NCBI GenBank assembly: GCA_029335875.2
Contig: JARJMZ020000005.1
Coordinates: 1-46,210, forward strand
Source: Thermoprotei archaeon
GTDB lineage: Archaea > Thermoproteota > Thermoprotei_A > Sulfolobales > Acidilobaceae
Reading direction: 5' to 3'
DNA length: 46,210 nucleotides
In this document: in pieces, positions 42,221 through 46,210 of the stretch
How positions within the stretch are numbered: the stretch's first letter is position 1
Layout of the letters: the number at the start of each line of letters is the position of its first letter
The notes under the pieces: model-generated
Databases searched by the model: none
What the model saw: only the letters and a program-made list of their open reading frames with translations
Told to the model about the DNA's origin: nothing
Position numbers and translations under genes: made by a program

Positions 42221-42880
42221 CTAAGGAGGTCCCTTTTTAAGCTCCACTATTTTTCCTAGCTCCATTCTCGCTATCATCTTAGCGTTCTCCATTAGCTTTG
42301 CCGGTGTTATGTGTGTTGCTATTATTATTGTCTGTCCTTTAGCAGCCCTCTCTACTATCATGTTTGTTACTGTTTCCACCGATTTCACGTCTAGTCCTTG
42401 GTATGGCTCGTCTAACAGTAGTATTTCAGGGTCTCCTATTAGGGCTGTTAGTAGTAGTGCTTTCCTCTTCATCCCAGTACTATAAGTCCCGTAGGGTCTC
42501 TCCCAGAAGCTTGTCACCCCGAGGGCTTCAGCAGTCTCGACAACCTCGGACCATGGGGTTTTAAATGTTTTAGCTGCAACCTCAGCGACCTCCCTACATG
42601 AAGCCCATGGAGGGAGGCTAGCCCTATCTAGTAGGGCTTTAAGCTTACCTGAGAGCTTCTCGGAGTCCCTCCAAGGGTCTAGCCCCAAGACTTTAACGTA
42701 GCCTGAGCTAGGCCTCTCAGCCCCGGCTATTATAGATAGTAGGGTGCTCTTGCCGCTGCCGTTAGGGCCTAATAATACGCTCATGCCCCCACTATCAACC
42801 TCCAAGTCTACACCGTCTAGGGCCACATTGAACAGGTATACCTTCCTAACATTCCTAGCTACTACAGCTAGATCCCCCAT
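42221..42880 (-). CDS. ABC transporter ATP-binding protein
   Basis: The 219-aa ATPase has Walker A GPNGSGKST (38-46), a divergent signature YSTGMKRK, Walker B EILLLDEPYQGLD and the switch His in ATHI. The YSTGMKRK form is typical of ABC-2-type exporters. It is one of four minus-strand genes with anchored extracytoplasmic proteins upstream; a permease lies divergently at 45458. Its last residues (KIVELKKGPP) resemble KILELKTGLA of the secreted helical protein, and the relic of that gene continues right after the stop, so the C-terminus may have been formed by a recombination junction. The ATG start is 1 bp after the preceding stop. Confidence 0.9.
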   Translation of the reverse strand: MGDLAVVARNVRKVYLFNVALDGVDLEVDSGGMSVLLGPNGSGKSTLLSIIAGAERPSSGYVKVLGLDPWRDSEKLSGKLKALLDRASLPPWASCREVAEVAAKTFKTPWSEVVETAEALGVTSFWERPYGTYSTGMKRKALLLTALIGDPEILLLDEPYQGLDVKSVETVTNMIVERAAKGQTIIIATHITPAKLMENAKMIARMELGKIVELKKGPP

Positions 42881-42881
42881 G

Positions 42882-43370
42882 CTACCTCGACCTTAAAGTT
42901 GAATAGGCGAGCATTAGGGCCCCCGAGGTTAACAGTATAGATGTGAATGCGAAGATTAAATTTCTAAGTTTAAACTCAGGCTGACCCCACTGGTAAACTG
43001 CTAAAGTCCCCCGAACATCTGGGCCCGCGCAGCCCTCAACACGCTTACTAGCGACGCGGAAAGCGTAATGGCCGGGCCATGGTATGTGAACTTGGAGGAG
43101 CTCCATCTTAGGGCCTTCAAAAGACCCCCTATACAAAATACTGCCATCACCCTCACGGTAAACTATTAAATCGACAGCCTGGCAAGGGGGGGCGAAGAGC
43201 GATATGTTAGCCCAACCCTCAATAAGCCACAATTTAACATCACTAGTAGTGTTAGCCTCAAAACTAGCAGAGTTCCGGGAGACCACAGAGTTATCCCTAG
43301 CATAAAGGGCCATCCACGTAAAAGCTGATATAACGCTTAAAGCTATAAGTATGTAAGCTAAACCCTTCAA
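42882..43370 (-). CDS. Membrane protein with extracytoplasmic domain, 162 aa
   Basis: The protein has an N-terminal membrane helix (residues 5-22), an extracellular beta-rich domain of about 105 residues with two cysteines (PPCQAVDL, EGCAGPD) and a C-terminal helix (about 138-158). The sequence IPWPGHYAFRVASKR suggests a jelly-roll or Ig-like fold. No family is recognised. It starts at TTG overlapping the stop of the 44830 gene by 4 bp and precedes the ATPase by 1 bp, so it belongs to the transporter operon, possibly as a substrate-contacting or lid component. Confidence 0.65.
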   Translation of the reverse strand: MKGLAYILIALSVISAFTWMALYARDNSVVSRNSASFEANTTSDVKLWLIEGWANISLFAPPCQAVDLIVYREGDGSILYRGSFEGPKMELLQVHIPWPGHYAFRVASKRVEGCAGPDVRGTLAVYQWGQPEFKLRNLIFAFTSILLTSGALMLAYSTLRSR

Positions 43371-44830
43371 CCCCTAACCCCCCTACGGGAAGCTATAATG
43401 AAGACTGCAGCTGAAACCGTTAGGACTATCAGGGTTAAAGCGGCCATAGCCATCTCAGAGCTTAGAAGCCCCCTCCGAGCTTCAACAGTTCTAGGAGGCC
43501 CAGGAGGACTCCACGGGGGCGCGGCCGGGCTAGCCTGCTCCCCAACGGGTTGTGGAGTTTGCACCGTAGTCTCCCGTTCAAATTCTGTTCTAGTCTCTGT
43601 CGGCGTCTCACGACCCCCTATTGGGGGTGTAGTGTAATTCCTAGCCTCCTCCTGGGGGGTAGTTGTTGTAGTGGTTGTTTGGGGCGTTGTCTCCGTAACG
43701 GTGGGGGTAGTCGCTGTAGCAGTTGTCTCCTCAGCAGTCGACGGCGGCTCCCTAGTGAGAGACACTATAAGGTAGCTCTGATAGCCGACAGTCGCCCCTT
43801 CACGCTCTAAAGGTATGACCGTTAAGAACACATCATTAATACCGAAGACACTTAGAGCAGCCCCGGTGACAGAGTCATATTTGTGGCTTGGAGCAAGTAA
43901 CCGCCAGTCCCCTATTATTTTTCTTTCAGTGGCCGAAAGTTGCGGGTAGTATTTCCTTAGCATCTTCATATACGCTTCCAGCCATAGATCTCCAAATTTC
44001 TTCCCATCCTCACCGCTGAAAACATACCTTGCTCCCGTTGAGGCTGAGAGAACCCTCTCGGGCACTATCCCCAGAACATCCCTGAGATACCTGGCTTCGT
44101 CACTAGGATAGGCTACTCTCACTGTAGCTTCAAAGGTCAGGTTGAAGTATTTTATGGGGCTAGTGACATTGTTCAACTCGAAGAACGGCGAAACCTCAGC
44201 TAGCTTAACTTTAGAGTCTACAAAACGCTCCCATGGCATAAGCCAGAAAGGCCATACTCCAACATCAACACCGTTATAAATAATGCGCCTACCAAAAACT
44301 GAGACCTTAACAACCTCCCTAACCTCTGAAAACTCGTATATAGGCTTCATCTCAACGAAATCATAATAGTACATCTTAAATTTTAAAATAACAGTATAGT
44401 ATGAGCCGTCATAGCCAGTAACATGCCAAGAAAACCTGTAATAGAAATTCTCCCTCCTCCCACTCCTACCCTCAGGATCCTTAATTTCACGAACATATAT
44501 ATCTAACATACTAGAAACAATGTCAGGATCGTCAGCCCTCATACGTTTAAGGTAGGAATACCACTTCTTATCAGGGCTCAAAATCTCTTCTAGGAGGAAC
44601 CTGTACTTAGCTAGGAGCAGAGGGCTCGGAGGATATGGAAGGGGGAACCAGAACTCAGAGTACCCCTTCAAGTTTATAAAGGGATGCTCATACTCAGCTT
44701 TAAGCCCCAAAAGCCCAAAGGGATCCTCCAGCTGGGAACTTTGAGAAAACCCAGTAAACCCTAAACCCAACACGGACACAAACACTAGAAACGCAACAAC
44801 CAAAGCAGAGAGCCTCGAAAAACCTAACAT
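43367..44830 (-). CDS. Cell-surface protein with Thr-rich stalk and C-terminal anchor, 487 aa
   Basis: From the ATG at 44830 (GGTG upstream) a signal peptide (ALVVAFLVFVSVLGLGFTG) precedes a large aromatic-rich extracellular domain (about 30-375). A Thr/Glu/Pro-rich stalk (about 380-445, with TPQTTTTTTTPQ) and a C-terminal membrane helix (MAMAALTLIVLTVSAAVFII) follow. The stalk is probably glycosylated. This architecture is that of archaeal extracellular receptors or pseudo-pilin-free surface proteins; the domain itself is not recognised. It is co-transcribed with the 162-aa protein and the ATPase. Confidence 0.7.
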   Translation of the reverse strand: MLGFSRLSALVVAFLVFVSVLGLGFTGFSQSSQLEDPFGLLGLKAEYEHPFINLKGYSEFWFPLPYPPSPLLLAKYRFLLEEILSPDKKWYSYLKRMRADDPDIVSSMLDIYVREIKDPEGRSGRRENFYYRFSWHVTGYDGSYYTVILKFKMYYYDFVEMKPIYEFSEVREVVKVSVFGRRIIYNGVDVGVWPFWLMPWERFVDSKVKLAEVSPFFELNNVTSPIKYFNLTFEATVRVAYPSDEARYLRDVLGIVPERVLSASTGARYVFSGEDGKKFGDLWLEAYMKMLRKYYPQLSATERKIIGDWRLLAPSHKYDSVTGAALSVFGINDVFLTVIPLEREGATVGYQSYLIVSLTREPPSTAEETTATATTPTVTETTPQTTTTTTTPQEEARNYTTPPIGGRETPTETRTEFERETTVQTPQPVGEQASPAAPPWSPPGPPRTVEARRGLLSSEMAMAALTLIVLTVSAAVFIIASRRGVRG

Positions 44831-44879
44831 TAAAACACCCCACACCCCAAAACAATAGTGGAAAAGAGAGGTTAAATTA

Positions 44880-45290
44880 TTAGCAGGCTCCTTTAACAGC
44901 CCATATCATAGCTACAGCACTAGCATCAAGATAGTCTCTGCCCTCACTGTATACATAGATCCAGGCTTCCGTTATTTGATAAGCTCTATCACCTCTCAGA
45001 GGATCAGGCTTTACATCAGTATATGTCACCCGATATCCATATGTCCCCGGAGGAAGAGGCTTAATTTGTTCTGCTCCTCCCGTACCCCAGACGTCATAGA
45101 GCCTACCCGTTAAGCACCCAGTTACCGGGTCCTGCTCGGCCCACCCTTGAATATAGGCCCAAACTTTATAGTAAGTCCCAGTAGCCTCCTTATAGTCGGA
45201 TAGGAATATGTCTGCATAGACTACTATAGCTAATATAGCTAGTATTGCTAAAACTACTACAGCCAGTATTTTCATAGGTCTGGCTAGCAT
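44880..45290 (-). CDS. N-terminally anchored extracytoplasmic protein, 136 aa
   Basis: An N-terminal membrane helix (ILAVVVLAILAILAIVVYAD, residues 8-27) is followed by a small beta-rich extracellular domain with two cysteines (VTGCLTG and the last residue). Cys58 and the terminal Cys136 could pair. There is no pilin-type cleavage motif. A good ribosome site (GGGTGGGAGT) precedes the ATG. It is the first gene of the minus-strand transporter operon, with a 49-bp gap before the stalk protein. Function is unknown. Confidence 0.65.
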   Translation of the reverse strand: MLARPMKILAVVVLAILAILAIVVYADIFLSDYKEATGTYYKVWAYIQGWAEQDPVTGCLTGRLYDVWGTGGAEQIKPLPPGTYGYRVTYTDVKPDPLRGDRAYQITEAWIYVYSEGRDYLDASAVAMIWAVKGAC

Positions 45291-45457
45291 ACTCCCACCC
45301 TCAACCTTTTTTTTAAAGTATCTCCTCAGCGTTTAAATATTTTTATCTCTCCTTGTTTGGCCTTACTTAGGGGGTTACTGCCGCTTATGGGGATCTCTGG
45401 GGGGTTGGTTATTTAAATCTTGGCTGCTAACTGTTTCTTGGAAGTGTTTGGTGGGCC
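45291..45457. promoter_or_regulatory. Divergent promoter region of the ABC-2-like locus
   Basis: GTTTAAATATTTTTA (about 45331-45345) read on the minus strand is a strong TATA box for the operon starting at 45290. TTATTTAAATCT (about 45409-45420) on the plus strand serves the permease start at 45458, with a leader of roughly 10-15 bases containing GGTGGG. Confidence 0.5.
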
Positions 45458-46198
45458 GTGTTGTCTAAGCATATTTTGAAGTTTACTGTCTTGGACCCTG
45501 TGGTTTTAGTTTTGACTGGTTTAGCAGCCGGCCTCATAATATACCACGTTATTAGCATCCCCCTAAGCCGTGGGGGAGTCAGTACGGCTATAGGGTTCGT
45601 TCCTGAAATTAAACGCCAATTCCTCTGGGAGTTGACTGTTGTACCGGATTTCATAGATAGGACTTCTAGGATTATTGGGGGGTCTTTCCTTGTTTTAGGG
45701 GCTGTTACTGCCGTCTTCGGGGCTTACGTTGTCGGCGCTTCCAGGGATTTCGGCTATAGTTCCCTGGCGAATTTAATGGGTGTGGGTAGGAGGAGGTATT
45801 TGAGGTTTTCAATATTAACGCCTATAATAGTGTATTTGCTAGTGCCGAGTTTAGCTTCAGCTATAATAATACCTCCCCTGGTAGACTATAACCTGCTGGA
45901 ATACTGGCAGGTTCCCGTAGCGTTAGCTTTAATAACAATGACTATATTGGCGGTTCAACTGGCAATATCGATATTGTTAACGCACGTAGCGGCGAACACC
46001 TATAGAGGGTTAATACTAACACTAATAGCGGTGTACGCGATAGGGATGGCTCGGCTGCAAGATAAGCTCATAGTGATATCTAGGGAGATGGAGTCTTTAA
46101 ACGAGCTCCTAATGAGAATAGCTGGGGTAGCGGTAATAGCGATAATAGTGTTAGCAATAGCTTACATGATCGTAGAGAGGAGGACAACGACAAGGTGA
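45458..46198 (+). CDS. ABC-2-type/polytopic permease of the divergent ABC locus
   Basis: The 246-aa integral membrane protein has six hydrophobic segments: VVLVLTGLAAGLIIYHV, FLVLGAVTAVFGAYVV, ILTPIIVYLLVPSLASAII, VPVALALITMTILAVQLAI, GLILTLIAVYAIGMA and AGVAVIAIIVLAIAYMIV. The second is followed by a cytoplasmic ASRDFGYSSLANLMGVGRRR loop that resembles the coupling region of ABC-2 exporters. With the ATPase at 42221 it would make a full exporter. It starts at GTG and ends 12 bp before the window edge. Assignment rests on topology and neighbourhood rather than on a clear signature. Confidence 0.65.
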   Translation: MLSKHILKFTVLDPVVLVLTGLAAGLIIYHVISIPLSRGGVSTAIGFVPEIKRQFLWELTVVPDFIDRTSRIIGGSFLVLGAVTAVFGAYVVGASRDFGYSSLANLMGVGRRRYLRFSILTPIIVYLLVPSLASAIIIPPLVDYNLLEYWQVPVALALITMTILAVQLAISILLTHVAANTYRGLILTLIAVYAIGMARLQDKLIVISREMESLNELLMRIAGVAVIAIIVLAIAYMIVERRTTTR

Positions 46199-46210
46199 AA
46201 GCCTAAATAA

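Overview
The window reads as a chromosome segment of a thermophilic archaeon, most likely a member of the Thermoproteota (Crenarchaeota). The evidence is archaeal gene content: sn-glycerol-1-phosphate dehydrogenase, a KH/beta-CASP factor of the aCPSF1/FttA type, a proteasome beta subunit, an Sm-like protein, ribosomal protein L37e, class III (pilin-type) signal peptides, and an archaeal type IV pilus ATPase and membrane platform. TTG and GTG starts are common, AGG/AGA dominate for arginine, genes are tightly packed and often overlap by 4 bp, and TATA boxes sit about 25 bp before leaderless or short-leader starts. I cannot fix the genus. I see no CRISPR array, insertion sequence or rRNA.

Layout. 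1-6331 is a complete-looking dipeptide/oligopeptide ABC importer (binding protein, two permeases, two ATPases); the binding protein is cut by the window edge and has an unusual domain order. 6320-13154 holds a small hypothetical gene, tRNA-Leu(GAG), a GC-rich gene-free stretch, malic enzyme, two tandem GNAT acetyltransferases, a small membrane protein, a penicillin-acylase-family hydrolase and a lone type IV pilin. 13168-17371 has a polytopic membrane protein, then a metal-uptake locus: a NikR-like regulator, permease and ATPase on the minus strand, divergent from a His-rich metal-binding protein. 17436-26413 has an acyl-CoA dehydrogenase, a type IV pilus operon whose ATPase carries an intein, and a divergent 1046-aa surface protein.

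26730-34095 is a core region: class V aminotransferase, egsA, psmB, FttA, a PUA-domain protein, Sm-like protein, L37e and an M24 peptidase. 34230-36544 is a convergent pair: a membrane-anchored winged-helix regulator with an extracellular domain, and a secreted helical protein.

36545-41908 is an accessory island. It contains an SPPY-type DNA methyltransferase, two small ORFs, a 590-bp gap with decayed coding fragments, and a two-gene operon of unrecognised proteins. The 597-aa member of that operon ends in what looks like a PD-(D/E)XK nuclease-like domain and has a degenerate ATPase-like middle. This island is my best candidate for an undescribed system. 41950-46198 is an ABC-2-like transporter locus (ATPase, three anchored extracytoplasmic proteins, divergent permease). 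Directly downstream of the ATPase is a decayed copy of the secreted helical protein gene; the ATPase's own last codons may belong to the same homology block.

A window-wide pattern is a strand-linked codon gradient: 5' ends of many genes favour T-ending codons and 3' ends favour A-ending codons.
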